The position numbers were made by a program, and so were the translations under genes. Of a DNA stretch of 64,000 nt, positions 1 through 14,553 are shown piece after piece; position 1 is the first letter of the stretch; every line of letters begins with the position of its first letter. The notes under the pieces were generated by a model. It searched no databases and was not told where the DNA came from. It was given only the letters and a program-made list of their open reading frames with translations. This DNA is from Dichotomocladium elegans (taxonomy: Eukaryota; Mucoromycota; Mucoromycetes; Mucorales; Lichtheimiaceae): assembly GCA_025716815.1 (NCBI GenBank), contig JAIXMN010000001.1, positions 310,001-374,000 of the forward strand. Direction: 5' to 3'.

Positions 1-1343
1 CCAGCTCTTTTACCGAACGCAATTACTATAAACGCGACCCGAAAAAATCTAATGGTAATGACCTTCTTCCCGAAGAGCCACTATGAAGAGGCATTACTGG
101 AGAGACAAAAAGAAGCTCACGCTCATTTTCAGACTAGACAGTTGTCTGACGACGAATCTGCTTCTTCATCTGAGGAACTTACAAGCTTACAGTCAGCTAA
201 TGCCACCTTCGTGCGAGGTGCTATTGCCATTAAGAACATTCCCTGGACGATGAAGAGAGAGGAACTCATTAATGTCCTGGTAAAAAAAAATTATATGCTC
301 GAAAGAGCGACATGGCATTAATGTCCCTGGTTGTTTAGCGATCGAACGACGTACCCGAGCCGTATGCTCTCAACTATTGTTATTACGGCGAACAATTTTG
401 TGGCATGGCATTTGCAAATTTTAACCCGCCCGAGCTTGCAGATGAGGCTATCAAGTGTATCCGGCAAATAACCGTCAGAGGCCGACAACTGAATGCAGAA
501 GAGAAACGCTCCCGACGAGTGGATTCATCAGCATCATCTGCTGCCGCTACCACTACCGCCGCTACTCCTACACCACCCAATCCAAAAAAGAACTATAGTG
601 GTAAGTCCTTAGGTCCGACTTTTTGTGGTAACCGTGCTAACCCTCCCCTCGCTGCTATGATTTTTTTTTTATAAAAAAAGCGGCTATGCTCAATTATAAC
701 CACCCATTAGTTAAAGAAATGTGCAAGGTTGTAGAGGAGTTCAAAGCGGACGATACCAAACAGACTCTCGTTTTCCAGCGATTTGACAGAGCGAGACGAA
801 TGTGGGCCCATCTGCTTGCTACGAAATATGGACTAGAATCGATTGGGCAAGGTTTTGAACCTTTTCGCGTTACGATTGTTATGAAGCCCGGAGCGGTAAG
901 CGATAAGAAAGGTGTGCTCTATACAAGTGATGGTACAGCTCACACTGAATGAAGGATCCGGAGCCATCAGAATCAACAAGCATTTATTATCGTGCTCCGT
1001 TCAAGAAATATAGCTCACTCGATGACGAGGTCGATAATGAACCTCAGGCCAGTGATATTGTGAGTGTCCGAGAAGAACCACCTGTGTCGACTGGAGCAGA
1101 AGAACGGCAAGAAGAAGCGACACCGATCGCGGAGCGTGAGATCAACAATGGGTATACATGTGTGTCTATGGCTTGCATCATTGTTATACTCATGTATCTT
1201 CTAGAAATAAACGAGCAGGGTTTGCTACCCGCGTTATTCGAGAACCTCGTGGGCCGGAGTCTGGTATGTCCTTTCTTTCTGGGCGCATTCACCTAGAGAA
1301 AGAAGTCATCCCGAAATTATCCAAGCTGTTAGTGGGAAGGTGA
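1..1343 (+). CDS. RRM-R3H RNA-binding protein (Cip2/Pin4-like), 5' end uncertain
   Basis: Exons <1 or 52-279, 339-600, 681-895, 955-1151, 1205-1343; all junctions keep phase. An RRM is split by the first intron: RNP2-like IAIKNIPW near 232-255 and RNP1-like FCGMAFANF near 399-425. An R3H-type segment follows (exon 681-895, ending near VTIVMKPG), then an acidic linker and a short basic tail with RGPESGM. RRM followed by R3H is the arrangement of Schizosaccharomyces Cip1/Cip2 and yeast Pin4, cytoplasmic post-transcriptional regulators that bind mRNA in stress and cell-cycle control. The frame stays open to base 1, so ATG at 52 (or 58) may be internal and upstream exons may lie outside the window. 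The family call is by domain order; the target mRNAs cannot be told. Confidence 0.85.
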
Positions 1344-1455
1344 CTTGCTGCCTCAATCATGTGATGGATTTCCTTTCCTGCAAATTCATAATTTAGTTAG
1401 AGGAGATTGTTTTAACTTGTATTTTCAACACGAGCAACGTTCATTCCCTTAAAAC

Positions 1456-4400
1456 ATGTCGACTTCTTCATCTTGGGAGTCTTACTTGTCACCTCACGAA
1501 CGAGACTTCTATAATCAGTGCTTTCGTGCTGTGAGCCTTACCCGACCTGGCATTGTCACTGGCGGCGAGGCCGTTACCTTTTTTGCAACTTCAGGCGTCC
1601 CAACCCCGATTCTCTCAGATGTATAGTCTGCATTCATTTTCTCTAAAGCTGCAATCTCATCGATTCCTGGCTGTAGATATGGGAAACGGTTGATCGCGAC
1701 AATCTTGGCTACTTGACGTCCGAGACTTTCTCCATAGCATTGAAGCTAATTGCCTGCACTCAGCATGGTGTAACTCCCGCGGAACCTGTGCTCGCAACAC
1801 GTAATTGCAAAGCAATCATTGTGGACAAAAAAGCATTACAGACTCTAATCTACCCTTTTGCTTTTCTATAATGACAGAGGTACCTTTACCGCAGTTTGAA
1901 GCTATCAAGCCTGAAGCGCCTAAAAGCCCTGCTATCACCACTCCCATTATTGACCCTGCAAGCACCATCACCCCTACTGAGCGTGAAAAATATTACTCCA
2001 TCTTCCGCATCCATCAGCCAGCTGGGGGGGTTTTGGATGCGGAGAATGCCAAAAGCATCTTTCGCAAGTCCAGGCTACCAACTGAAACGCTCGGCAAAAT
2101 TTGGTAGGACCCATAATGGTGACTGGTAGAAATCTATCTTTGCGGAGCCGTAACAGTCTTGTTGGGTTGCATTAGGGACCTTGCCGATGTGCGAAAATCT
2201 GGCAACCTAAATGAAGCCGAGTTTGCAGTTGCCATGCACTACATAGCTAAGCTCATGGACGGAACCATCACGTCCCTTCCTCAAAATTTACCGCCGACAA
2301 TTTATGCAACTGTTGTGCAACCACAGAGGTCCCAGACAATCGATTCACTTGGCAGCATGGCCTTTTCCGCTTCAAACGACCGGTGGAATCTGTCACCTCA
2401 AGAGAAAATTCAGTATGATGCTTTCTTCGACAAGATCGATACTCAACACACTGGCTTTGTCCAGGGCGCCGAGGCCGTCGAATTCTTCCGAAATTCTCGG
2501 TTGCCGGAAGGCGATCTGGCACAAATCTGGGATCTTGCTGATTCAAACCAGCAGGGCAGATTAACGAGAGATAGCTTTGCTGTGGCTATGCACCTCATCC
2601 ATCGACGACTGAAGGGTGAACCCTTGCCGACCAGCTTGCCAAATGGTTTAAATCCTACTAGTGCCAGTCCAGCAATAACTCCAGCCGCTGCCCTACCTGC
2701 CCAGCAAAGTCCTGCAATGGCAGCTGCCCATCCCGCACACTATCAACGACAGCAGCAGCATAGTTCATCCGTCCATTCGCCGCTTGCCACAGGTAAGAGA
2801 TGTTTGTGTCCATCTATTTGCTAGTCTCAGACGATCTTTTTATAGGTGGATCGGTGGGGAGCAACCAGCAGGATTTACTAGGTGATTTCGGCGAAAGCGA
2901 GAAGGTCACAAATGACGTAAACCAAGTCAATCAACTCCAAAACCAGATGGGAAGCCTATCGGTTCAGACGACACAGATTCAACATCAAAAGCTAGATGTA
3001 AAGCAAACCTTAGAACAACTTGCAAAGCAGAAACAAGAGCTCCAGGCGCAATTAGTACAAATTCAGCAGGCTCACGAGACAGAGTTGAAGGAGCTACAGG
3101 AACTACAGCAGCAGGTCGAGAACGAGAAACCAGGCTGGATTCAAACACAACAGGAATACGAAGCTGCTAAGCAACAACTAGTGGCAATAAAGAATGATAT
3201 TGCGCAACTGCGGAATACTCTTGAGTCCGGTCGGGCAGAATCAGAGCAACTCCGACGAAGTGCGCGCGAGATCCAGGAAGAGACTACCAAACTCAACAGC
3301 GACCTCAATGCTTTGCGGGAACAGGTTAAGCAACAGGAAATGATGCTCGATATTAACCGTCGCCAAGTGACCGCTTCTGAACAAGACAGAGATCAGGCAA
3401 GGCGAGATTTAGCGGACTTCAAAGAAGAGCGCAACCTACCAAACGAAATCCCTGAATTAGACAAGATAACAGAGGGTCACCCTGGGGCAACAGCAGTTAG
3501 CCCATCCGAGCCCGTGGCCAATAATGCAAACTTCTTTGATATCTTCTCACCAAAATCTGGCGAGACACCCAAAATAACTGACGAAAAGAAAGACTCCGCA
3601 AGCGATTTCGATGCCATTTTCGGGAGTGCCGTAAGCTCATCATCATCACCCCCACCTCGAAGTAGTCCACTGGACAGTGCATTCGACCCTTTTAGCTGGA
3701 CTTCAATCCCAGAACAACAAATACCCTCGAGTCCACCCGAACTCAATCGTTCTTCACGACCAGCACCTCCACCACCACCGCCGCAGAGCCGCCACCATCG
3801 CCAGATATCGGACAGTCATGCTTCCATCACCTCTACGTCAACTACAGCCACGGCTACTAAGAAAAACCGTGCTCCCCCACCTCCACCCCCAGCGGCAGCA
3901 AACAAATCTACGGAGAAAACAATCGATGATTTTGATGCCGCATTCTCTGGACCGTTAAGTGACGCTCAGGTTATCCAAGAAAAAAGCGACTTTGACGGTT
4001 TCGATGACGCTTTTACCGCGTTTCACAAGAGTACTGGCCCTGAAGATGGCAAGAAGCCTGTGACATCTACCAACCTGAACTGGGCATCCGATTTCGGCGG
4101 ATTCGATTTCGGACAATCAGATAGCAACAATACCGGCAAGAAAAAGGAAGAATCGAGCGACGACTGGGATTCTATCTTTGGCGGATCAGGCAGTGGGCCT
4201 GTGAAAACGGCAGAGAATAAGGATGTATTTGGTTTTGAAGACGCATTCTCGAACTTCGATTCAGCAGCAGCAGCAACAGCAACAGCCACACCATCAATGG
4301 CTAAAGAAGTTGATCAGCCAACTGCTGCGCCAGAAATGCCTGTGTTAACAGGGGAGAATAGCAATCTTGATGAGCTTCTAAAGATGGGATTTGAGCGCAA

Positions 4401-4482
4401 ACAAGCCAAAGAAGCTCTTGATCGCTATGATCAAGATCTGGTGAAAGCTAGCAACTTTTTGCTAGATCAGACGAGTAAATGA
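1456..4482 (+). CDS. EDE1: Ede1/Eps15-like EH-domain endocytic scaffold
   Basis: Exons 1456-1620, 1677-1800, 1878-2103, 2176-2792, 2846-4482; 922 residues. Three EH domains lie at about residues 8-95, 129-220 and 244-335; the second and third carry the typical IWDLAD core. A long glutamine-rich coiled coil (about 400-575) follows, then a Ser/Pro/Asp-Phe-rich region, and a C-terminal UBA domain (about 880-918, with LLKMGF). This is the Ede1 arrangement: an early-arriving clathrin-mediated endocytosis scaffold at the plasma membrane that binds NPF-containing adaptors through EH domains and ubiquitin through the UBA. ATG 1456 was chosen because EH1 starts just after it and the frame upstream is not needed. 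A possible poly(A) signal (AATAAA) lies at about 4508-4514. Confidence 0.93.
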
Positions 4483-6423
4483 GGCATGCTCAACGCCTAG
4501 TTGATTTTAATAAAACACATAAGCGCTATTTGGACTGAGTTGGTTGTTTTGTTTTCCTAATACCCATTGATTATATCCTTGTAGTTATCGTTATTTATGT
4601 ACTGTTCACTCTACACAAAGGCATATCTTATGCATGAATGGACAAGTATGTCTTCCACCAGCGAGCATATACATCGTATAGCCTAACTAATGATCAAGGT
4701 CCATACCCTATTTGACGCTTATCCTTAAAACCATCCCAGGCTATTCGCGACTTGCTCGGTGCCATACTAAGTCAGTAGACTATCGGAGCGCCGGGACGTT
4801 TTTCGATTCTATTGAACAGTATGCTGGATGCCCGAGTCTATTCGAGTGATACTATCCCAGGCGTTTGAGGGCATCAAATCTGGGTTAGAACATAGCCAAA
4901 GCATGGGCCGAGCAATCTCTGGGATTGCATTGTCCTTTCTGGGATAGTGTGACTTGAGCCGGTTCTCTTCCAGGTCTTGCGACGACGGATAGCGGGAGCA
5001 TGCGGATTCATTCCTAGTTCGCTTTGCTGCTCACCGTCTGGAATGCGTTCGCCGAAGCAAAGTGTAGGTAATGTCCATATTGGCGATCATCGATGTCTTC
5101 TGTTATTCGTGGCTAGCAATAAAGGGTCCGGGTATCCAACTATATACAATAACCTGACCCATCAGCGCAGATTGGGAGTATCTGCTGTTGCATACATTTT
5201 CGTTGCCCGCGTCTTGGTGGATCAGGCAAGTAGGAATAATTTTTGAACAGTTACTCAAGCTTTGGCGGTAGCCTCTTTTTTTTTTTCATGATATCCGTCA
5301 TGACGATTTCTGCCACTTTCCTCTATATACAGTGCATGAACTTCAGATAGATTTCCTAAAGCGGAAGACATTCCATAATGTCCCTGTGGATTTCACACGC
5401 CTTATTCATAAGGATGGACGATCTGTTTGGCACATCTACTTGGTGCAAGACCGTCTCGTCCTGCTTGAATGAATTTGTGGATACGCAATCGGTAGAATGT
5501 TTTCGGACAACTTGGCGCTGAGCAGAATAATCAGCACCCTGCCAACGCTGCGGGCCTTCAGTTTTGCCACACCACGACGGTGATCACTTTCACCAGAATG
5601 TTAATTTTCCCGATTTCGAACAGGTCTCACAAAACTCAGTGACTCGGCAGATCATGTAGATGTAATCCTGTGCACCTTCTCTACGTATTCTTACATGCAG
5701 AACGAGATGAATAGATGCTGGACGCACGAAGCCTGTTGTGCTCGCATCATTTCTTAACCCTGTTCTACGCGAATCATACAAGGTACTCGAGGGGGATGGG
5801 TGGCGCAATGTCTAAGCCAAGAGTGATGCAGGGTACTTCATTGTGTTTAAGGAACGGCCTTTACCCTTCGTGGAAAATCCATTTAAACAATGCGAGTAAA
5901 ATGATTCTGCTTGGAAATCTTTACTCTAAGCGGAGGTGATACAACATGTAAGATTGAGGAACGCCAATGCAGCACTTGCAAATCCATGTGAACTGTGCAA
6001 ATAACAATCAAAGTTTCTATAACCAAAAGGATAGCTGGCATGAGCAGCAGCAGCAGTAGCAGCAGCAGCACGTACAGAGAAGAGTAACTCTATGGGAACC
6101 ATGTGCAAGGTAAGCGAAACCAAGTGATCAGCGAGCTTAAAAAGAACTTGTAATTATTGAAGTGGTGCAAAGATTAATGAACTCTTCAGCTGCGTATCAC
6201 TCAATGATATCGTTGACCAAAGCTCGGTGTATGAGTGTGCGTGCGTGACACACAGACGCACGTACACAAACACAAGCGCACATACTCACCTTCGGATTTC
6301 CCGTTTATCTCTTCTCTCTTCTACCTGTTTGTTCTCTGTATACTTTTTTTTTTATCCAGGCTTAGGACAATATCGGTCTCTGCCCCACTCATTCTAATAT
6401 ATCAGACATCTTCTGGACAAACA
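4483..6423. other. Gene-free interval with possible degenerate coding relic
   Basis: No intact gene was found in this 1.9 kb. On the plus strand between about 4863 and 5560, stretches read like protein (for example HELQIDFLKRKTF near 5334-5372, then SRIISTLPTLRAFSF just downstream) but are broken by stops and frame changes. This is compatible with a decayed F-box/LRR-like gene, though that is not proven. A short CAG-rich run lies at about 6041-6070, and an alternating GT/CA-rich tract at 6225-6290, upstream of the next gene. Confidence 0.4.
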
Positions 6424-8754
6424 ATGCACGAGGAAGTTGTCTATGCCATTCACGACTTCATTGCCGAAAACGACGACGAGATTCCCTTCCGAGCGGGCGA
6501 CGCGATCGTCGTTCTTGAAAAAGACGACAAGTACATGGACGGTTGGTGGCAGGTAATTTCTGCAATAAATGATTTGCGGTGTCGATCCTGCGGATCTGAT
6601 CCCAAAAGCCTTTGTAGGGTCGCAATCCCCAGGGAAATGTCGGCCTATTTCCAATAAACTATGCTACGGTTGCAAAGCCTACACCCAGCCCGACCAACTC
6701 AACCTCACCAACCTCAAACTCAAGCCGAGCACCCAGCAGTGGCTTACAAGAAGACTATTTATTGGAAGGCGAGATCCATGAAGTACACGCGAGTACTACA
6801 GCCGCCAATTCCATCCCCACCAACACAGTTCCGGACCAATATCCTCTACCTCCTTCGCAATCCCCACCGCCCCCACCATCCTCCACGAGCAAAGCTTCTC
6901 CAGCAAAACCTGAAGAATGGTCTGTAGATCAAGTTGCTGATTGGCTACAGTCCGTAGGATTATCGAGCGTTGCGCCCCAGTTTGTTGGTAATTTTGTGAG
7001 CAGACATGTTCAGTTTGGGCTTGGGATATTCATGTGCTTGACAGAACAGGAGATTTCTGGAGACATCCTCATGGAACTCACGAGCGATGCACTCAAGGAG
7101 CTGGGCATCACCGCCTACGGGCGACGATACAGAATTTTGCATGCGCTTGAGAGCCTAAAGAACGACGCACGGCTCACCCCGCCCGTATCTCCTTCTTCGC
7201 CTCTGGAGGGCACGAATGGCGAAAGCCTCTACCAGTTTCCACGTAAAGCACCCGCCCCGCCCCGTGACTCCTTTCGCACGATATCTCCCAGTTCGAGCAC
7301 CAGCATGAGTCGATCAAATACGTTTCGCACCATATCCTCCAAAATATCGAACTCATCTTCGTACAACGGGAACACAACTGACAAGGCAAGCTGCCACAAG
7401 ACAAGCCTTGAAAACACACCTACTGTGGACCTTGCGCCTTATCCTCCGCCGCCACCTCCGCCGGCGCTTCGTGAAAGTGTGAGTTCAATGTGAGTAACTA
7501 CCCATTCGAAACTGACTTTGAGTGACAGCAGTTGTCTGCAGACGATATTAGCATCGGTCAGACAGTTTCTTTGCCATCGCGGTCAAACGACTCGACCGCG
7601 TTGCTGGATACTTCCGTAGATGCTTTTGCTGCTCCAGAGCAAGAGGGTTGGCTGCACAAACAGGGCGATAAGTACAAGACCTGGAATAAGCGATGGTTTG
7701 TATTGAAAGGTCCCAATCTTTTCTATTTCAAGAGTCCGAAGGTCAGTGGCGAAAATATACGCTTGACATCCTTCGACGTTGCGCTCACAGATGAACCGAT
7801 TAGGACACGCGAGTTCGAGGCATCATCCACCTGCGTGGCTATCGTGTTGTCGTCGACGAATCGATCTATCCCGGAAGATATAGCTTCAAAGCGCAGCATG
7901 AACACGAGCGAACCTTCTATTTTTATACTGACACTAAAGAATCCATGCGAACTTGGTTAAAGGCGCTCATGAAGGCCACAATCACACGTGATTTTACAGG
8001 CAAGTTGAATGCAAATGATACTCTGGGCGGGGGGGGGAAAGGTAGTATTGCGCCTTTTCTAATCACCGTTAATCTATCCAGCACCTGTCATGTCCTCCAA
8101 TCACGTTACGACCGTACCTTTGGATGTTGCCCGTCAACTCCGGCCTCGCCCTCCCTCCAAAATGCTCCATAGCGGTCAGCCTCATATCACGTCGCATTCA
8201 TCCGCGCCACCAGTCCCATTTCATCCTGACCTATCGTCTACGCTCGAAGCCGTTCTAAGTGATGACGACGAAGATTTGATTGATCCGATGCACCATCCGC
8301 AACCAGTCAAACAAGTCCCGCTATCCACCAGGAAGTTGACCAGCCGCGAAAAATACATTAGCTGGATAAATCGACAGCTACCGCCCGATTGTCATACGGA
8401 CAGTTTGGCGAATGTCTTTCGTGACGGGGACGCGTTGATTCGTCTCCTGGAGTCATTAAGCAAAAAGTCTGTGCGGCGACAGCCAATTCAGCCAACTGAG
8501 TCTGCAAACATGGTGGCACTCGATAACATGGTAGCTGCATTCAAGTTCATGGGACGTGAAGGTGTTGTTGTCGACGGCAATTATACCATCAAGGGTAAGT
8601 CGGCGAAGGGTGAGGTAAACAAAAGGTGGACAAATGTCACTGACTGACCCCCTCCCCAAAAGACGTCTTTTCTGGAGATGAAGAAAAAATCATGAATATG
8701 CTGGATGCCATTATAAGCTGGTCTGAAAAAAACGGCTTCGCAGCGACTGTGTAA
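6424..8754 (+). CDS. BOI/Pob1-like SH3-SAM-PH protein with C-terminal calponin-homology domain
   Basis: Exons 6424-6552, 6618-6987, 7045-7478, 7529-7741, 7804-7999, 8082-8594, 8663-8754; 648 residues. Domains: SH3 at 1-60 (WWQ, GLFPINY), SAM at about 140-205 (WSVDQVADWL), PH at about 349-450 (GWLHKQG, KRWFVL, ending in TWLKALMKA), and a calponin-homology domain at about 534-645 (ending near IISWSEKNGF). SH3-SAM-PH is the order of yeast Boi1/Boi2 and fission-yeast Pob1, cortical scaffolds that link Cdc42/Rho signalling to exocytosis and polarised growth. The extra CH domain suggests an added actin or signalling contact (inference). Intron 5 is best read as a GC-AG intron, 8000-8081 (donor GCAAGT); a 40-nt GT-AG intron at 8042-8081 is also in phase and would add a Gly-rich insert. 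Confidence 0.88.
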
Positions 8755-9096
8755 AAAGAAACCATATCCTATATTTATATTCTATAATCTATACGTACAA
8801 GCCCCTTACAAAATTTCATATTCTAATAAGAAACTTCCTCGGCATCGCTGCAAAGCAGTACATACATACTCGAAACGAATGAGGGGAGACACGGTTGAAA
8901 CAAAGGCAAAGAATGCGTTTCAGGTCTATACGTCACGCAAGTTTCAGGTTCCGCTTTTTGCCCAAGGTTGGGCGTCGTGTGCTCTCTTGCGCTTAAGCTT
9001 TCTTCTTCTCATCAACTCCCCGTCGCCGTCGTCGAGACCCGAACATCTGAATATTCCTTCTTCTGCCTAAGATACCTGTATTCATCTATATTCACA
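8755..9096. other. Intergenic, nothing recognised
   Basis: Short region between the BOI-like gene and the V-ATPase gene. It would hold the 3' UTR of the first and the promoter and 5' UTR of the second. No further gene or repeat was seen. Confidence 0.6.
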
Positions 9097-9950
9097 ATGG
9101 AATACTGGTAAGCTGGGAAACCAGACAAATCTTCTCATCCAATTCAAGCATGGAACGTGGTCTGACATTCTCGGCACGCACTTTTTGTAGCCCCGTTTAC
9201 GCCCCTTTCTTCGGTTCCATGGGCTGCACTGCAGCCATCGTCTTTAGCTGTAAGCCTAATGCGCTATTTATATCCATTCTCCCCACGCACTTTTCGATTG
9301 CCTTCATAGGCAGGTATGCTAATGTCTTTTGCTAGGCCTCGGAGCCGCGTACGGCACCGCGAAGTCCGGCGTCGGTCTTTCTGCTATGGGCGTCTTACGC
9401 CCTGACTTGCTCATCAAGTGCATTGTTCCAGTTGTCATGGCTGGTATCTTGGGTATCTATGGTGTCGTCGTGAGTGTCATGTTGTCCAGCGGTCGTAAGT
9501 CCTTTTCCCCAAACCTCCTCACCTGCATGGCAATCGATCTGTCTATCGTCCCGTTTGCCTATTCGCAGACAGACCTCTTTTTCTTCTTTACTCAGCTTGA
9601 CCCTTTCGTCCATGTGCTATAGTTGCTTTGAAGCAAACTTTGTTCAGCGGATTCATTCAGTTTGGCGCTGGTCTGAGCGTCGGTTTGTCGTGCCTGGCCG
9701 CAGGCATTGCCATTGGTATCACGGGTGATGCTGGCGTCCGCGCTACCGCTCAGCAGCCCAGAATGTTCGTCGGCATGGTAAAGTCGTTGTTGAGTTTGGA
9801 AACGAAAAGCGGAGGAGAGGGAGTGGAGAACTAATTTTTCTTGCCCAGATCTTGATTTTGATTTTTGCCGAAGTCTTGGGTCTCTACGGTCTCATTGTTG
9901 CCCTCATCCTCAACACCAAGGCCTCTGGCTCCGAAAGCATTTGCGCCTAG
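9097..9950 (+). CDS. VMA3: V-ATPase V0 proteolipid subunit c
   Basis: Exons 9097-9107, 9191-9249, 9336-9494, 9623-9777, 9849-9950; 161 residues, the usual length of subunit c (about 160). Four very hydrophobic transmembrane helices are visible, with the family landmarks [12 protein letters not shown], the loop [13 protein letters not shown], and helix 4 carrying the proton-binding glutamate in [10 protein letters not shown]. The protein forms the c-ring of the vacuolar/endosomal proton pump. The first coding exon is only 11 nt. ATG 9097 gives MEYCPVYAPFF, a standard N terminus. Vma11 is a close paralogue type; length and N terminus favour Vma3. A possible AATAAA poly(A) signal lies near 10037. 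Confidence 0.96.
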
Positions 9951-12662
9951 AACAGAATCCTCTGAGCGCGCGTGCGTGCGTGTGTGCGTGTGTGTTTGTT
10001 CTTATGCCGGACTGCCGTCACATTTTACCCGTGTATTAAAATAAAACTAGAGTTCGGGCCACAGACGCCTGCTCGCCCTTCTGTTGCACGCTTTTGCAGA
10101 TGAAAATCAACCCTTGTAGTAATGGGAGGGGGGGCCTACTTAGAGATTGTTTAAGACGACAGACAAGGCATAAGATGCTTATCCTATATCAGAATCCCTT
10201 CTATCGTTAGATTAAAGATGATTAATTCCTTGATGAATCCGTCCAAGATGGATCGATCGGCTAGGGGTGGCTGCAATGCTCAGGGGCACTGCTTCGTTCT
10301 ACTTCACAAGGCCAATGGCTCGAGTGTTAGCGCTTAACCCTAGCATGATCGCTAAAGAGCTGCTTTTCCGGTCTGCCCACCCGGGTAAGGGGATAGGTTG
10401 GATGCCATTCATTCGGCAGTAAATGATGATGATTCCCAGTGGCACGGTCGTTTATGGATCACCCGAGCGGGTTTGTATTTCATTCATTGATGGGACGTGT
10501 ACCCTGTGGTCTGAAATGCTGTCTGTACCTGGGCTGATGTGCTGAAATACGAACGTCTTGCTACTCGAGCGTCGCCGCAAATAAATGAACATAGTATCGT
10601 CATCGGTCCTGCAGAAAACAAGAACGTATGACGAGATTTATCGACTGGGATCGCCGCATCGTCTTCTTTCGCACACCCAAAACACCGATCGTAGAGACAG
10701 AGAGTGCGCGCGCGCGCAGGGGGGGCTAGGTGGGTAAAGGCGCGATACACCAAGAAGAAGAACAATCAAGAGGAGCGGAGGGGACTTTTTTTCCAGACGA
10801 CGCAGCTTCCCCGGAACATTATTATCAAACTGCAGGATTGCTGCCGCGGGTTGACACAGATGCCTAGACGTGTGGTGGCACCATCTCTTTGTTCGGAACT
10901 GACCTGAGTGATTTAGACCTCTGCCGTACTGTACGTAGGACACTTTGGAGAATACGATCCGGTCATAGTGACATGGCAAAACAGCGTCAAGTGAAATCGA
11001 AGGGACGAGCATTCGCGAGCGCAGCGCAGTACGGAGAAGAAGAGCCTCACAGAATTGTAAATCTCGTTGAAGAAAAGAAAAAAGAGAGCTTTAGCCCAAA
11101 TGTACGTTGCGGATATCGAACCTCCAAGTAGACATTGTCCCGGTTCCCGAAAACACATTACTTTATGGATGATCACACATATGGTGGTAAGAGCCATCAT
11201 TTGGTAATTATTAACTCATTCTATATAATGCAAAAATGGCTTTCGGTACTATTGATAATCATATTCACCTGGACCCTGGCCTTCTTCATGCAGTGCCTGA
11301 CAATCGGCAAGGATAAGGTAACAGAAGGCCAACAGATATTGCTTGTGAAGTCCAACAAACACATAACTTGGTGCTGGTGCTGTTGCCGTTGTTGTTGTTG
11401 AGCGCTCGGAACATTTGGATCGGATGGCAGATAGCGCACCATGTTTCTGGCTTAGATTAGTGACGAGAAAGCAAGAAACGTGATAAAAAGACGGCGGTGT
11501 CTCCATCTGCCTGCTGACCGGCACATTTCGGAATAGATCAGAAGGAAATATAAGAACGGTAAACAGATACGCTATCTTAGTTGGCTAATGACATACTTGG
11601 CTCGGAAAATCGCGCGCATCAGAAGCTTAAATATCACAGCTGAACACTCTGTATCCTGTGGGCCGAAATCTCCCACAAAGTACATGGCGCATGCTGTCGG
11701 CTTTCGAAAATGGATTGATCGGTATATTTAGGAACATGACAGCTGCGCACACACGGATGTTCTCCGTAAGGACCCTGAAAATACCTTAAACGCTGCGGCT
11801 GCTCTGTACCTTGAGCTGGTTCATGGAACAATGGCGATGTTCGCTACAGATACGGTAAGTCCCCTTCTGAGGACAGGCAGACACCGTGGGGAGTGATGGT
11901 GGGCCCCATAACGGAAAAGCAGACCCTCAGATTTTGGCTCGAGACCTCAACACCATGGGGGATACTCCTCTTTTTATTTCCATGCAAGCCCGGACTATAG
12001 ATATTTTCTCTTGTATCCAGCAATCAGCAGCTTACATATTGAACTGCCAAGCCGATATGAAGCGCAGTGTGTCGGCCGCCCCTCAACCGGGATTTCTTCT
12101 TTCTGCATCATGGGCCCTCAGAAATAATAGCGGGGTAAGGTGACCCACGTCGCATATCGGGGCGTAGTGCAGTGACCCGAAGGTACACTTTGGCACATTC
12201 ATGCGCCTCATATGTGTAAACACAGATAGTGTTTCAACAAAAACATCACTTCATATCGATTATGCGCATGAATTGTGGAGCAATCTTGCTGCTGCGGCTT
12301 TCCTCAGAAAAGAACTTGCTTACGACGGATTGGAGAGAGGCGGACATTCTCTGTAGGCTAGGCTGATTCTGTGTCACGCCACCTGACGCGTCCGCAGCAT
12401 GACTATAAATCCGATTTTCGAGATGGACAGACGCTTCTCGAGACTTTTTGCCGTATCCACCAATAGTTCTTGCAACGAAATAACAGGTAAAAGAAGCAGC
12501 ACTGCATAAGCTTCTCTCTCGAATATGGATGATTATCACGTCCTTCTCGGGGAAGGGAATACATTTAGAAGCATGTCTTTTTCTGGGCCTTCTTCAAATA
12601 TCTCTACATCTTTGCCTTTTTTAACCCCTCTTTCCCATTTCTCCTCTCGATAACCTAGAAGC
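9951..12662. other. Long gene-free interval
   Basis: 2.7 kb without a gene I can support. It begins with a GT/GC alternating tract (about 9965-10000) in the V-ATPase 3' region and has G-runs near 10131 and 10722 and a CGCGCG run near 10708. The short open frames here show no recognisable family, splice-consistent extension or codon pattern. No tRNA-like T-loop was seen. The right end presumably holds the Ran promoter. Confidence 0.5.
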
Positions 12663-13663
<1,001 letters not shown>

Positions 13664-13991
13664 ACACCTGAGCTCGTGGGGACTCTTTACTTCCTATCCT
13701 CTTCGATAGTCTCCTCCTGCACACTTTCAGATCTTCTATTCCCACCTTATTGGATGTTTGTCCTTTCCTCCCCTGCAATCTTTCTTTCTCTCTTTCCCAT
13801 CCCTTAGTTTAGATAAACACACACACTAACAAGCACATATACACACAAAATACCACAAGCACAATCATAATTGTTGGCAATCCCAGTCCGGATCTCTTCG
13901 CGTTGTTGACATTCTTCAAGAAATGGAGGTGATTATTGCAACATTGCGAATAGAAAAGAGCAAGAAGGGAAAACGCAAAAGTACCGCTCGC
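13664..13991. other. Convergent 3' intergenic region
   Basis: Region between the stop codons of the Ran gene (plus) and the ubiquitin-eL40 gene (minus). It is pyrimidine-rich followed by A/C-rich sequence (ACAC runs near 13817-13850) and should hold both 3' UTRs. No gene was seen. Confidence 0.6.
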
Positions 13992-14553
<562 letters not shown>

